From positions 682,001-746,000 of the forward strand of contig NZ_REFW01000001.1 of NCBI RefSeq assembly GCF_003688855.1: DNA of 64,000 bases. The letters run 5' to 3'. The notes under the pieces were generated by a model, which saw nothing but the letters and a program-made list of their open reading frames with translations, was not told the origin of the DNA and did not search any database. The stretch comes from Tessaracoccus antarcticus (GTDB taxonomy: Bacteria; Actinomycetota; Actinomycetes; Propionibacteriales; Propionibacteriaceae). This document shows positions 8,509-17,709 of the stretch, piece by piece (positions within the stretch are counted from its first letter, which is position 1; each line of letters starts with the position of its first letter). The position numbers and the translations under genes were made by a program.

Positions 8509-10435
8509 GGGCGCGCTGTGCAGCGTGACGCCCGATCGCTTGCCCCGTGGCCCTGCCGCCTCCCGGCAGCATGGCCTCGACGCAGGCATCGAGCTCGCGC
8601 AGCATGGTGGGGTCGGTCCCGGGCATGGGGGCGATGATCGTGTCGCCACGTGCGACGTCGGAGGGCACACCCAGCAGGTGGATTCCGTGACGGCCGCCCG
8701 GGCCGATCAGTTCGCTGCTCACCTCGTCGATGCGCAAGCCGGGTCCGGGGGTGCGGCCACCCGCCGCATTCCTGCGGCCGAAGGGCTCGGCCAGTTTGTC
8801 GGCCATGAGTTGCTGCAGAAGTGGGTCAGTGGTGTGCCGCGCGTCGTGCAGGCGGACCCAGGCGTCCAGCAGCACCCGGGCAGTGACGCCCGAACCCGCG
8901 ACGATGGGGGAGTGCGCCGTGAAGACGCGGCCGTCGAGCCCGACCTGCACGCCCGGGCCGATGAACCGCACGAGCCCCGCGTCGATGAGCGCCAGCAGTT
9001 GGCGGGCACGGAAGGCGGGTGGGCCACTCCCGATCATGCCGCCGAAGCCCAGGAACTCGGCGAGGTCGCCGTCGTAGCCCTCGGTGTCGCTGCCGTCGAA
9101 CGCGGCACGTTCGATGGACCAGCGCCGGGCGCCATTGACCTCCCACAGGGCAGCCTTGAGGGGTGATGCGAGGCCTGCGTCGGCCTCGTCCAGGTCAACG
9201 CCGACGGCATCCCGGATGATGCGCTGGTACTCCTGCGTGCTGCACGGTGCGATCCGGTGCGTCAGGAGGGCCTGGAGATCGAACGGGTTGACACCCTCGG
9301 GCAGGAGAGGACGGACCCGCTCCGGCAGCGTCGCGAGGTCATCTGCGTCAATGGCGGCGCCAATGGCGGCCAGGTCCAGGGGAAGGCGGCGCGCCAGAGT
9401 CGTGTAGAACGCCTCGTTCGCGTCGCGCACCAGGTGCGGCCACACCTCGTCGGCGAAGCGCAGCGGCGTCGACAGGCCCCGGGCCTCGGCCGCCCTGACG
9501 CGGCGCAGCGTCGCGGCGGGCGGCAGGCCCTGGTAGACGGACTTGGCCAAGAACGGCAGTCCGCGCCGCGAGCCGACGTGCACCACGGGCTCCTCCCCGC
9601 TGGCGATGTAGCGCAACCTGTTGCCGGGTGCCTCATCGAAGCGGCCCCCGCGCCCAATGGTCAGCATGGACAGCGAATCGAAGAACCCCATTCCCAGTCC
9701 GCGGACGATGACGTCCTCCCCGGCACGGATACCCGTCAGGTCCTGATGGATGGGACTCTCCGGCAACACCCACGAGACGTCACGGCCAGTCGTGGCTGCC
9801 GCCAACGCCCGGTCCGCAGGTCCCGGCTCGCTGGGCAACCAGCCGGGTGCCAGGGCCACGGCGTCGGCGGCCAGCGTGGTGCCGTCGGCCAACTCCACGA
9901 GTGTCCGACGGGGGCCCGCGGCGCGGATGGCGGTGGCGCGTGTCGTGTGCCTCGTGACGTGCACGGCCGGTCCGAGTCGTCGCAGGGATGTGCGGAGCAC
10001 CCAGTCGCAGTAGAAGCCGTACAACGCGCGGCTGGGGTGCGAGCCGGGGCCGGTGCGGCGCACCTCGGCGCGGAAACCCCGGTCAGCCAGGACTGCACTG
10101 ACGTCGGCTCCGGCCTCGAAGTAGGAACGGCGAGCCGCAGCGACATCCGCCCGTTCGCCATCAGCGAACTCGGCCACGAGTTGGCACCATTCGTGGAAGG
10201 AAGGTCCTTCCACCACCGGGCCGACACCCGAGAAGGAGGCGTCGGTGAACAGCGTCACCGCTCCGGCAAGGGTGTTCATGCACATGTCACGGTCCTGGTC
10301 GGTGCGCCAGATTCGCCCTGCACCGGGTGCGTGGTCGTCCACCATGTGGACATCCGCCACGGAGCCGGGGCGTGCGGCGATCCGCTCCATGAGGGAGGCC
10401 CCGCGGGGTCCCATTCCAATGATGACTAGGGACAA
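8498..10435 (-). CDS. FAD/NAD(P)-binding protein (NAD_binding_9-like)
   Basis: The protein has about 645 residues. An N-terminal Rossmann motif, SLVIIGMGPRGASLMERI, is followed by DDHAPGAGRIWRTDQ and NTLAGAVTLFTD, matching the large FAD-NAD(P)-binding family (PF13454 type). Later segments (YGFYCDWVLR; VIVRGLGMGFFDSLSMLTIGRGG) resemble flavin-dependent ornithine-hydroxylase-like enzymes. The substrate is unknown. The TTG at 10435 has GAGAGG five bases upstream and places the Rossmann strand at the N-terminus; a GTG at 10483 also stays open but lacks a ribosome site. It is monocistronic and divergent from the ABC importer genes. Confidence 0.82.
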   Translation of the reverse strand: MSLVIIGMGPRGASLMERIAARPGSVADVHMVDDHAPGAGRIWRTDQDRDMCMNTLAGAVTLFTDASFSGVGPVVEGPSFHEWCQLVAEFADGERADVAAARRSYFEAGADVSAVLADRGFRAEVRRTGPGSHPSRALYGFYCDWVLRTSLRRLGPAVHVTRHTTRATAIRAAGPRRTLVELADGTTLAADAVALAPGWLPSEPGPADRALAAATTGRDVSWVLPESPIHQDLTGIRAGEDVIVRGLGMGFFDSLSMLTIGRGGRFDEAPGNRLRYIASGEEPVVHVGSRRGLPFLAKSVYQGLPPAATLRRVRAAEARGLSTPLRFADEVWPHLVRDANEAFYTTLARRLPLDLAAIGAAIDADDLATLPERVRPLLPEGVNPFDLQALLTHRIAPCSTQEYQRIIRDAVGVDLDEADAGLASPLKAALWEVNGARRWSIERAAFDGSDTEGYDGDLAEFLGFGGMIGSGPPAFRARQLLALIDAGLVRFIGPGVQVGLDGRVFTAHSPIVAGSGVTARVLLDAWVRLHDARHTTDPLLQQLMADKLAEPFGRRNAAGGRTPGPGLRIDEVSSELIGPGGRHGIHLLGVPSDVARGDTIIAPMPGTDPTMLRELDACVEAMLPGGGRATGQAIGRHAAQRALTA

Positions 10436-10570
10436 TGCTGCCTCTCGGGCGACGTCGGAGTTCTTCGTGGCGGTGTGGTGCACGTCTGGTCAACCCACAA
10501 CACCGCCAGATCATTCCCGTGGATGAGACGGGAATAACTTCGGCATCGGATGGCTTGAGGGAGGCGAGTG

Positions 10571-10586
10571 GGCGGAATCCTCCGCC
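10571..10586 (+). other. Hairpin in the leader of the ABC importer operon
   Basis: GGCGGA-ATCC-TCCGCC forms a perfect six-pair stem with a four-base loop, 27 bases before the ATG at 10614 and 15 bases before its AGGAG. It may protect or regulate the leader. No ligand-binding RNA motif was recognised. Confidence 0.35.
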
Positions 10587-10613
10587 GCTGACGCAACACC
10601 CAGGAGTTCCGAC

Positions 10614-11762
10614 ATGCGACCAGTCATTCGCAAGGCCGCGGCAGTTGCCGCCTCGATCCTCACGCTGACGGCCATGACGGCGTGCTCGCAGGACGCAGGG
10701 GCCGACGGCGGCGACGGTGACACGGTGACGTTCGGTGTCTCCGGCCCCCTCACCGGCGACCAGGCCCAGTACGGCAAGGACTGGCAGGCCGGCTTCGACC
10801 TCGCCCTCGACGAACTCAACGCCGAAGGCGACATCACCTACGCCATCGACTTCCAGGACAGTCAGGGGCAGGCTGCCCAGGCCACCAACATCGCGCAGAA
10901 GTTCGTCTCCGACGACAAGATCAGCGCCGTCATGGGCGACTTCTCCTCGGCCACCTCCATGGTCGCCAGCCCCGTCTACCAGCGCGCGGGCCTTCTGCAG
11001 CTCGGCATCACCAACAGCCATCCCGACTTCACCACCACGGGCGACTTCATCTTCAGCCCCAGCATCACCCAGGACACGGAGGGCAGGGTGATGGCCGATG
11101 GCGCGAAGAAGCTGGGCGACAAGGCTGCTGTGTTCTACCTCAACACCGACTGGGGCAAGGCTGCCTTCGACGTCTTCTCGGACCAGTCGAAGACCAACGG
11201 GCTGGACATCGTCTACTCCAGCTCCGTGGAGGAAACATCCACCGACTTCAAGCCGCTGCTTCTGCGCGCCAAGGAGTCCGGCGCCGACGTCATCCAGTTC
11301 CTGACGTACTACAAGACCACGGCGCTTCTCGTGCAGCAGGCCACCGACGTGGGCCTCACCGATGTTGCACTCTCAGCCGTGGGGTCCAACTACTCCAGCG
11401 AGTTCCTGGAACTGGCTGGCGACGCCGCAGAGGGCGTCTACGTCGAGACCTCGTTCTACCCGGGCTCCGACAACGCGGATGTCAGGAAGTTCGTGGACGG
11501 GTTCCAGGCCAAGTACGACCGCCAGCCCAACGTCTTCAGCGCCTACGCCTACGACGGCTTGAAGGAACTTGCCTGGGCCAGCGAGAACTCCGACGGCAGC
11601 CGCGAGGGCATCCGCAACGCCCTGCGTGATGGCACCGAGGTCCCGACCATCATCTACGGCCCCGCCCAGTACAACGACGAGCGTCGCATCGAGAACCCCA
11701 CCTTCACCTGGTTGGTGGTCAAGGACGGCACGTTCGTGGCCCAGGACCCCACTCGCAGCTGA
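10614..11762 (+). CDS. livJ: Branched-chain amino acid-type ABC transporter substrate-binding lipoprotein
   Basis: This 382-residue protein carries a lipoprotein signal: positively charged MRPVIRKAAAVAASILTLTAMTACS with the lipobox Cys near residue 24. It is followed by an Asp/Gly-rich linker and a periplasmic-binding fold beginning VTFGVSGPLTGDQAQYGKDW, typical of LivJ/LivK-like type I binding proteins. It would capture substrate outside the membrane and deliver it to the downstream permease. AGGAG lies seven bases before the ATG. Relatives bind leucine-type amino acids but also amides or urea, so the ligand is open. Confidence 0.9.
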   Translation: MRPVIRKAAAVAASILTLTAMTACSQDAGADGGDGDTVTFGVSGPLTGDQAQYGKDWQAGFDLALDELNAEGDITYAIDFQDSQGQAAQATNIAQKFVSDDKISAVMGDFSSATSMVASPVYQRAGLLQLGITNSHPDFTTTGDFIFSPSITQDTEGRVMADGAKKLGDKAAVFYLNTDWGKAAFDVFSDQSKTNGLDIVYSSSVEETSTDFKPLLLRAKESGADVIQFLTYYKTTALLVQQATDVGLTDVALSAVGSNYSSEFLELAGDAAEGVYVETSFYPGSDNADVRKFVDGFQAKYDRQPNVFSAYAYDGLKELAWASENSDGSREGIRNALRDGTEVPTIIYGPAQYNDERRIENPTFTWLVVKDGTFVAQDPTRS

Positions 11763-11792
11763 CCCGGCAGTTCAACCAAGGAGACCTTTCCC

Positions 11793-13691
11793 ATGGATAC
11801 AGTCCTCGCCGGCCTCATCAACGGCAACGCCTACGCGCTCGTGGCCCTCGGCCTTTCCCTGGTCATCGGGGTGACGGGCATCATCAACTTTGCGCAGGGT
11901 TCCCTGTTCGCCGTCGGGGCCATGGTGGGGTGGTTCGTCACCACCTCCCTGGGTTTGCCCCTGTGGCTGGCCGCGGTGGCGGCCATGGTGGTGACCGCGC
12001 TGCTGGGCTGGGTCATCAACAGGGTGGCGGTGAAACCGTTCGCGGGGAAGGCCCCGATTGCGTCGGTGCTGGCCACCATCGCCATCATGATCATCCTCGA
12101 CGCCACCGCTGAACTGATCTTCGGTCCCGAGATCCGCCCCATGGCCTCAGGGCTGCCCACGGCATCCTTCCAGCTGCTGGGGTTGCGGATCAACGCCATC
12201 GACATGGTCATCCTGTGCACCAGCGTCGTCCTCATGGCCGGCCTGGCCTCCTTCCTGCGGTGGACCCGCTTCGGGAGGGCCATCCGCGCCACGTCGCAGG
12301 ACCGGGAGGCGGCCGCCCAGATGGGCGTGCCCATCAACCGGGTCCAGTCCGGTGCATTCATGATCGCCTCCGCCCTGGGCGGCCTGGCCGGGGTGCTGGT
12401 GGCGGCCTACTTCACCACCATTTCCCCGACGCAGGGGTTCACGGTGGGGCTGGCCGGGCTGGCCGCTGCCACCCTGGGGGGCCTTGGTTCGCTGCTGGGA
12501 GCCGTCATCGGCGGTCTGCTGCTCGGCGTCGTGGAGGCGCTGGGCGTCGCCACATTCGGCGACTCGGCCCGCCAGGTCATCACCTTCGGCGTGCTGCTCG
12601 GCTGCCTCTGGCTCCGACCGCACGGACTGCTCGGCTCCAGGAGCGTCAAACGTGAACCCCTGACCGGCACCTTCTTCTCGGCCGCACGAAAAATCACCAT
12701 CCCGCCCTGGGCCGTGGCCGCCCTGGTGGTGGCAGGCGCCCTGCCCATCATCCCGGGTCTGTTCTCCGGCTACGTGGTGGGCGTCGGCGTGCAGATCATC
12801 ACGTTCGCGCTCGCGGCACTGTCCATGACCATCCTCGGTGGGCAGGCCGGCCAATTGTCGCTGGGGCAGGCTGGCGCCGTCGCGCTGGGGGCGTACGCGC
12901 TGGCCATCATGACGAAATCGGCAGGGGTCCCGTTCCTGGTGGCCCTGCTGCTCGCCGGCATCTTCGGCGCCGTGGTGATGACCGTGCTGGCCACGCCCAG
13001 TTGGCGGCTCAGCGGTCACTACCCGGCCATCGCCACCCTGGCCACAGGCGCGCTCATCGCGGCCGTGGCGCAGGTCTGGGACCCGGTCACGGGCGGTGGG
13101 GCAGGCATCTCGCTGATTCCCCTGCCCTCGGTGTTCGGCGTCCAACTCGACAGCAACACCATGTTGTACGCCCTCGGTTTCGTGCTCCTGCTCACCGTGT
13201 GCTGGCTCGTGCGTCGCTGGTCCAACTCCCACCTGGGGCTGTACTGGCGGGCCATCCGCGAGGACGAGACGGCAGCACGTTCCGCGGGCGTCCCGACCCC
13301 GCAGTACAAGTCGCTGGCGTTCGGTCTGTCGGGCTTCATCGCCGGGATAGCGGGCGGGTTCTGGGCGGGCCAGTACGGCTACATCAACGCCACCATCTTC
13401 AACCCGCTCATGAGTTTCCAGATCGTCATCATCGCGGTGCTGGGTGGCATGCTCAGCCCCTTCGGCGCCATCCTCGGCTCCATCGTGATGGTCGGCGGAC
13501 TGGAGCTGTTCCGCTTCTCCTCCTCGGGCCGGTTGCTGGTCTACGGTGTCGTGCTGCTGCTCCTGATCCACTTCCGCCCCCAGGGGCTGTGGACCGACAC
13601 GGGCACGTGGTCCCGGCTCAAGCAACGGTTCACCCGTCGGTCCACGGCGGAGGCCGTCTCCACCCACGAGCACGAAGGAGCACTGGCATGA
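11793..13691 (+). CDS. Fused LivH-LivM branched-chain amino acid-type ABC permease
   Basis: This 632-residue membrane protein joins both permease subunits in one chain. Residues 1 to about 290 are LivH-like (LVALGLSLVIGVTGIINFAQGSLFAVGA; later GLAAATLGGLGSLLGAVIGG). Residues from about 310 are LivM-like (LSMTILGGQAGQLSLGQAGAVALGAY; EDETAARSAGVPTPQYKSLAFGLSGFIAGIAGG). Separate livH and livM genes are the usual arrangement. The stop overlaps the livG ATG as ATGA, so translation is coupled and stoichiometry fixed. Confidence 0.92.
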   Translation: MDTVLAGLINGNAYALVALGLSLVIGVTGIINFAQGSLFAVGAMVGWFVTTSLGLPLWLAAVAAMVVTALLGWVINRVAVKPFAGKAPIASVLATIAIMIILDATAELIFGPEIRPMASGLPTASFQLLGLRINAIDMVILCTSVVLMAGLASFLRWTRFGRAIRATSQDREAAAQMGVPINRVQSGAFMIASALGGLAGVLVAAYFTTISPTQGFTVGLAGLAAATLGGLGSLLGAVIGGLLLGVVEALGVATFGDSARQVITFGVLLGCLWLRPHGLLGSRSVKREPLTGTFFSAARKITIPPWAVAALVVAGALPIIPGLFSGYVVGVGVQIITFALAALSMTILGGQAGQLSLGQAGAVALGAYALAIMTKSAGVPFLVALLLAGIFGAVVMTVLATPSWRLSGHYPAIATLATGALIAAVAQVWDPVTGGGAGISLIPLPSVFGVQLDSNTMLYALGFVLLLTVCWLVRRWSNSHLGLYWRAIREDETAARSAGVPTPQYKSLAFGLSGFIAGIAGGFWAGQYGYINATIFNPLMSFQIVIIAVLGGMLSPFGAILGSIVMVGGLELFRFSSSGRLLVYGVVLLLLIHFRPQGLWTDTGTWSRLKQRFTRRSTAEAVSTHEHEGALA

Positions 13692-14593
13692 GCACCGTCC
13701 TCGAAGTGGTGGGCCTGACGAAGCGGTTCGGCTCGTTGACCGCCGTCGACGACTCCACCTTCACCATCGAGGAGGGCGAGGTGGTGGGCGTCATCGGACC
13801 CAACGGCTCCGGCAAGTCCACCACCATCAACCTGATCTCCGGCGAACTCGCCCCCCATGCCGGGCGGGTCATCCTCGATGGCGCCGACATCACCGGCGCC
13901 AGCCCTGATGCCGTGGCAATTGCGGGGGCACGGCGTACCTTCCAGAACGGTCGCGTCTTCGGCAACGCCACGGTGCAGGACAACCTGCTCGTGGGGCAGG
14001 CCTCCCTGGTGCGCGCCGTCCACCCCCTGAGCGGGCTGCGCCGGTTCCCCGTGCTGCGATGGGTCTCGCTGGTGGCGGAAGTGGGGTTGGCACTGCTCCC
14101 CTCACGTGCGCGGCGCGAGGAGGCGGCGCAGATGGATGAGCGGGTCACGGCGCAGCTGGAACGCTTCGGTGACCGTCTGGTGCCGCGCCGCCTCCACAAC
14201 GCCGCCACGTTGTCGTACGCCAACCGCCGTCGCACCGAGATCGCCCGCGCGCTGTCGTCGTCGCCCCGCCTGCTGCTGCTCGACGAACCCACGGCCGGCA
14301 TGAACACGTCCGAGACCGCTGAGGTCATGGAGCAACTGCTGGTGCTGAAGTCGCAGCGGCAGACGATGCTGCTCGTCGAGCACAAGCTGGACCTCGTGAT
14401 GACCGTCTCGGATCGGGTGGTGGTGATGGACTCCGGTCGCATCATCGCCGAGGGGACACCCGCCGAGGTCCAGCGCGATCCCCGTGTGATCGAGGCCTAC
14501 CTCGGCACCCGGCGCGCCACCCGGCTGCGGGAGGGTGTCGACATCGAACAACTGACCGAGGGCGACCCTCTGGGAGTGGACTATGCCATCTGA
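13688..14593 (+). CDS. livG: ABC transporter ATP-binding protein LivG-like
   Basis: This roughly 301-residue ATPase has Walker A GPNGSGKST, a Q-loop in ARRTFQNGRVFGN, and Walker [13 protein letters not shown]. The signature region reads LSYANRRRTEIARAL instead of the usual LSYGQQRRLEIARAL, a known type of drift in this subfamily. The long insert after the Q-loop and GMN after Walker B are LivG traits. It starts at the ATG inside the ATGA overlap with the permease gene and overlaps livF by 11 bases. Confidence 0.92.
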   Translation: MSTVLEVVGLTKRFGSLTAVDDSTFTIEEGEVVGVIGPNGSGKSTTINLISGELAPHAGRVILDGADITGASPDAVAIAGARRTFQNGRVFGNATVQDNLLVGQASLVRAVHPLSGLRRFPVLRWVSLVAEVGLALLPSRARREEAAQMDERVTAQLERFGDRLVPRRLHNAATLSYANRRRTEIARALSSSPRLLLLDEPTAGMNTSETAEVMEQLLVLKSQRQTMLLVEHKLDLVMTVSDRVVVMDSGRIIAEGTPAEVQRDPRVIEAYLGTRRATRLREGVDIEQLTEGDPLGVDYAI

Positions 14594-15317
14594 CCTGCTG
14601 CTGGATGCACGCAACCTCAACGTGCACTACGGGCACTTCCACGCGCTGCAGGACGTGTCGTACACGATCGCGCCCGGTGAGATCGTGTCCCTGCTGGGGG
14701 GCAACGCCTGCGGGAAGTCCACCACCATGAAGACGTTGCTGCAGCTGGTGCCGCTGACGTCCGGGGAGATCATCTTCGACGGCGCTTCCACGGCCTCCGA
14801 GTCGACGGCGGACGTCGTGTCCCGAGGGATCGCCTCCGTGCCGGAGGCGCGCAGGGTGTTCCCGGAGATGACCATCGAGGACAACCTTCTCGTGGGTGCC
14901 CACACCCGGCGGGACGGACGGGCAGCCATCCGACGCGACGTCGCAGCCCAGTTCGACCTGTTCCCGAGGCTGGCTGAACGGCGCACCCAGGTCGCCGGGA
15001 CCATGTCCGGAGGGGAGCAGCAGATGCTCGCCTTCGCCCGGGCACTGATGTCCAGGCCGAAGCTGATCTGCATGGACGAGCCCACCATGGGATTGGCGCC
15101 CAAGATCGTCGACCAGGTCCTGGACACCATCCAGCGCATCAACAGGGAGCTTGGCATCTCCGTGTTCATGGTGGAACAGAACGCGGAACTGGCGCTGTCC
15201 ATCGCGCACCGCGCCTACGTGCTCGTCAACGGGGTCGTGACACTCTCCGGCGGTGCCAACGAGCTGATCCGGGATCCGCGCATCCGGGAGGCCTACCTGG
15301 GGCAGAAGGCCGCCTGA
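14583..15317 (+). CDS. livF: ABC transporter ATP-binding protein LivF-like
   Basis: The second ATPase of the importer has 244 residues. It has Walker A GGNACGKST (Ala-Cys in place of the usual Gly-Ala/Ser), signature MSGGEQQMLAFARAL, and Walker B LICMDEPTMGLAP, the LivF form. It overlaps the end of livG, completing a binding protein-permease-ATPase-ATPase operon. It should form a heterodimer with LivG on the fused permease. Confidence 0.93.
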   Translation: MPSDLLLDARNLNVHYGHFHALQDVSYTIAPGEIVSLLGGNACGKSTTMKTLLQLVPLTSGEIIFDGASTASESTADVVSRGIASVPEARRVFPEMTIEDNLLVGAHTRRDGRAAIRRDVAAQFDLFPRLAERRTQVAGTMSGGEQQMLAFARALMSRPKLICMDEPTMGLAPKIVDQVLDTIQRINRELGISVFMVEQNAELALSIAHRAYVLVNGVVTLSGGANELIRDPRIREAYLGQKAA

Positions 15318-15375
15318 GTGACGTGGCCGGAACGGCGTCCGCGCTGAGGGCGCCAACGGATAGGGTGAGGCCATC

Positions 15376-16368
15376 ATGGACAAGGGATCAGCCGCTGGCG
15401 GCATCGTCGTGTTCTCGGGTTCGGCTCACCCCGCGCTCGCAGACGACATCTGTGCCCACCTGAACCTGGCGCGTAGCGGCGTCGCCATTTCGCGTTTCAG
15501 CAACGACTGCCTGCAGACGCAGTTGCTCGCCAACTGCCGTCAGCGCGACGTCTACATCGTGCAGCCGCTGGTGCCGCCCACCCAGGAGCACCTCATGGAG
15601 CTGCTCCTGATGATCAATGCGGCACGGGGGGCCTCGGCGGCCAACATCACGGCCGTCATCCCGCACTACGCCTACGCGCGTTCGGACAAGAAGGACTCCT
15701 CCCGCATTTCCATCGGCGGGCGTCTGGTGGCCGACATGCTGGAGTCGGCTGGTGTTGACCGGATCATCACCATGAACCTGCACGCACCGCAGGTGCACGG
15801 CTTCTTCTCCGTTCCCCTTGACCATCTGACGTCGCTGGGTGTCATTGCCGACCACTACCGCGGCCAGGACCTCACCGACCACGTGGTGGTGTCACCGGAC
15901 CTGGGCAACGCCAAGCAGTCGACGCTGCTCGCGCGGCTGCTCGGGCTGCCCGTGGCGGCCGGCAACAAGCAGCGACTGGCCGATGACAAGGTGGTCATCG
16001 AGTCGATCGTGGGGGACGTCAGGGGTAAGAAGGCCATCGTGCTCGACGATGAGATCGCCACGGGCGGCTCCATCATGGAGATCGTCAGGAAGCTCATGGA
16101 GTTCGGCGCCACCGGCGCCTCCGTCGCCTGCGCCCATGGGCTGTTCACGGGCAGGGCAGTGGAAAAGTTGATGGGCAACCCCGACATTCACGAGGTGGTG
16201 TCCACCGACACCGTGCCCGCCCCGAAGGGTTTCGACTGCCTGAAGGTCATCAGTGTCGCCAGCCTGTTCGCCGAGGCCATCCAGCGCATCCACGACGGCA
16301 AGTCCGTCTCCCGGCTGTTCCGCGACGTCGACCCGTCCTACGCCCCTCCGCAGGCCGGCCTGTTCTGA
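15376..16368 (+). CDS. prs: Ribose-phosphate pyrophosphokinase (divergent Prs)
   Basis: This 330-residue enzyme family makes PRPP from ribose 5-phosphate and ATP. The PRPP loop AIVLDDEIATGGS is at about residues 220-232, and the catalytic flexible loop has GNKQR with a Lys-x-Arg pair (198, 200). The ATP site reads YAYARSDKKDSSR instead of the typical YARQDRK, so this is a divergent subgroup, perhaps a second copy beside a housekeeping Prs. A possible TAGGGT -10 box lies nine bases before the ATG. It sits alone between the importer operon and a convergent MFS gene. Confidence 0.9.
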   Translation: MDKGSAAGGIVVFSGSAHPALADDICAHLNLARSGVAISRFSNDCLQTQLLANCRQRDVYIVQPLVPPTQEHLMELLLMINAARGASAANITAVIPHYAYARSDKKDSSRISIGGRLVADMLESAGVDRIITMNLHAPQVHGFFSVPLDHLTSLGVIADHYRGQDLTDHVVVSPDLGNAKQSTLLARLLGLPVAAGNKQRLADDKVVIESIVGDVRGKKAIVLDDEIATGGSIMEIVRKLMEFGATGASVACAHGLFTGRAVEKLMGNPDIHEVVSTDTVPAPKGFDCLKVISVASLFAEAIQRIHDGKSVSRLFRDVDPSYAPPQAGLF

Positions 16369-16379
16369 AGCCTGCTCGT

Positions 16380-16399
16380 CTGAACCCTGCGTGGTTCAG
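16380..16399. terminator. Bidirectional terminator between prs and MFS gene
   Basis: CTGAACC (16380-16386) and GGTTCAG (16393-16399) pair perfectly over a six-base loop between the convergent stops; the right arm includes the MFS stop codon. Confidence 0.6.
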
Positions 16400-17703
16400 C
16401 GCCGGTAGCGTCGCACCACTTCACGCCACGTCGGAACCACGACGCCCTCGGTCTCCATGTGCAGGCGGAGCCGTCTCCTGGAGACGAAAATGCCCACGAG
16501 CCCTACGAAGAAGAGAGGGAACTGCAGCGCCATCGCCCAGCCGAGGTGTTCCGGGGTGTAGGAGCCTCCGTTGCTCACCGCATCCAGGAAGAGGCCGATG
16601 GCCAGGATCATGAAGGTTCCGCCGGCGAAGGATCCGGAGATCACCATGCCGTTGCCGGCCCCGAGGCGATTGGCGGGGAGCTGGGTGCGGGCGTAGTCAA
16701 AGCCGATGCCAGTCCCGGGGCCACCGGCCGATATCGCCACGACCAGCACCACGAGAAGCCACAGTGGCGCCGGACCGGGCCAGAGAAGTACGGCCGCCCA
16801 GCTGATCATGTTGGCGAAGATCACGGAGAGCGCCATGTTGCTGCGACGCAGCGGGTGTCGCGCCGTGAGCCAGCCCATGAGGGGACCGATGAACGCCGCG
16901 AAGATCGCGGTGAGACTGAACAGAATTCCCGCCTCGGCGGCGGTGCGGCCCTCGCCGATGGTCAGATACGGGATGCCCCACATCAGCACGAAGGAGTTGA
17001 CGGAGAAACCGGAGGTGAGGTGGATCCAGAACCCCAGCTGCGTGGCCGGGTGTTTCAGGACCTGTGAGACCTGGCGTGGTATCTCGACAAAGCTGCCCCC
17101 CGTCACCACACGCTTCACACCGTCAGGGACGTCGCGGACGGCGAGCAGACAGCAAAACGCCAACACGAGGCACACGCTCGCCGAGAACAGGAACGTCGGC
17201 CGCCAACCCAGTACGTCCACCAGCGGGAGGAGCACCCCCACCGCCGCCACCTGCCCCACTTGTCCGAGCATGCCGGTCAACTGGCTGAGGATGGGTACCC
17301 TCTGCGGCCGGAACCAGAAGGGGAGCAACCGGAGGATCCCCGTGAAGATGCAGGCATCACCGGCGCCGAGCACGATCCGGGCCGCAATGGCGACGCCGAG
17401 GTCGTCGGTCAGTGCCATCGTGGTCTGGCCCAGCGTCATGACGATGGAGCCGGCGACCAGTACTGCGCGCGAGCCGAATCTGTCCAACAACACACCGACG
17501 GGGATCTGCATGAGCGCGTAGGTGGCAATCTGCACCACCACGAAGGTGGAGACGATGCCCACCGTCGTCCCGAAGTGCTCTGCGGCCTGGGTGCCGACGA
17601 CACCCAGCGACGTGCGCTGCATGACAGCGGAGATGTAGGCGGCCATGCCCACCCCCCAGACCACCCAGGCCCTGGAGGAGGGGCGCACCGCGGCGGTGTC
17701 CAA
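16396..17703 (-). CDS. MFS transporter
   Basis: This roughly 435-residue protein has about 12 hydrophobic segments. The loop-2 motif GVLLDRFGSRAVLVAG after TM2 and the repeated motif GWLTARHPLRRSN in the second half identify the major facilitator superfamily; the opening TSLGVVGTQAAEHFGTT and the closing cytoplasmic SRRRLRLHME are typical of anion or metabolite:proton MFS carriers. Substrate is unknown. The frame begins with TTG at 17703, and a GTG at 17688 is equally possible. It follows the alcohol dehydrogenase by only six bases, so the two are probably cotranscribed. Confidence 0.87.
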   Translation of the reverse strand: MDTAAVRPSSRAWVVWGVGMAAYISAVMQRTSLGVVGTQAAEHFGTTVGIVSTFVVVQIATYALMQIPVGVLLDRFGSRAVLVAGSIVMTLGQTTMALTDDLGVAIAARIVLGAGDACIFTGILRLLPFWFRPQRVPILSQLTGMLGQVGQVAAVGVLLPLVDVLGWRPTFLFSASVCLVLAFCCLLAVRDVPDGVKRVVTGGSFVEIPRQVSQVLKHPATQLGFWIHLTSGFSVNSFVLMWGIPYLTIGEGRTAAEAGILFSLTAIFAAFIGPLMGWLTARHPLRRSNMALSVIFANMISWAAVLLWPGPAPLWLLVVLVVAISAGGPGTGIGFDYARTQLPANRLGAGNGMVISGSFAGGTFMILAIGLFLDAVSNGGSYTPEHLGWAMALQFPLFFVGLVGIFVSRRRLRLHMETEGVVVPTWREVVRRYRR

Positions 17704-17709
17704 GCTGGA

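Noticed and set aside
9257-10429. A 390-codon plus-strand frame opposite the FAD-binding protein gene
   Set aside because: No recognisable motif, and the opposite strand encodes a Rossmann-fold protein over the same bases.
12215-12655. A plus-strand frame inside the LivH half of the permease gene
   Set aside because: It is a plus-one shadow of the permease with no family features.
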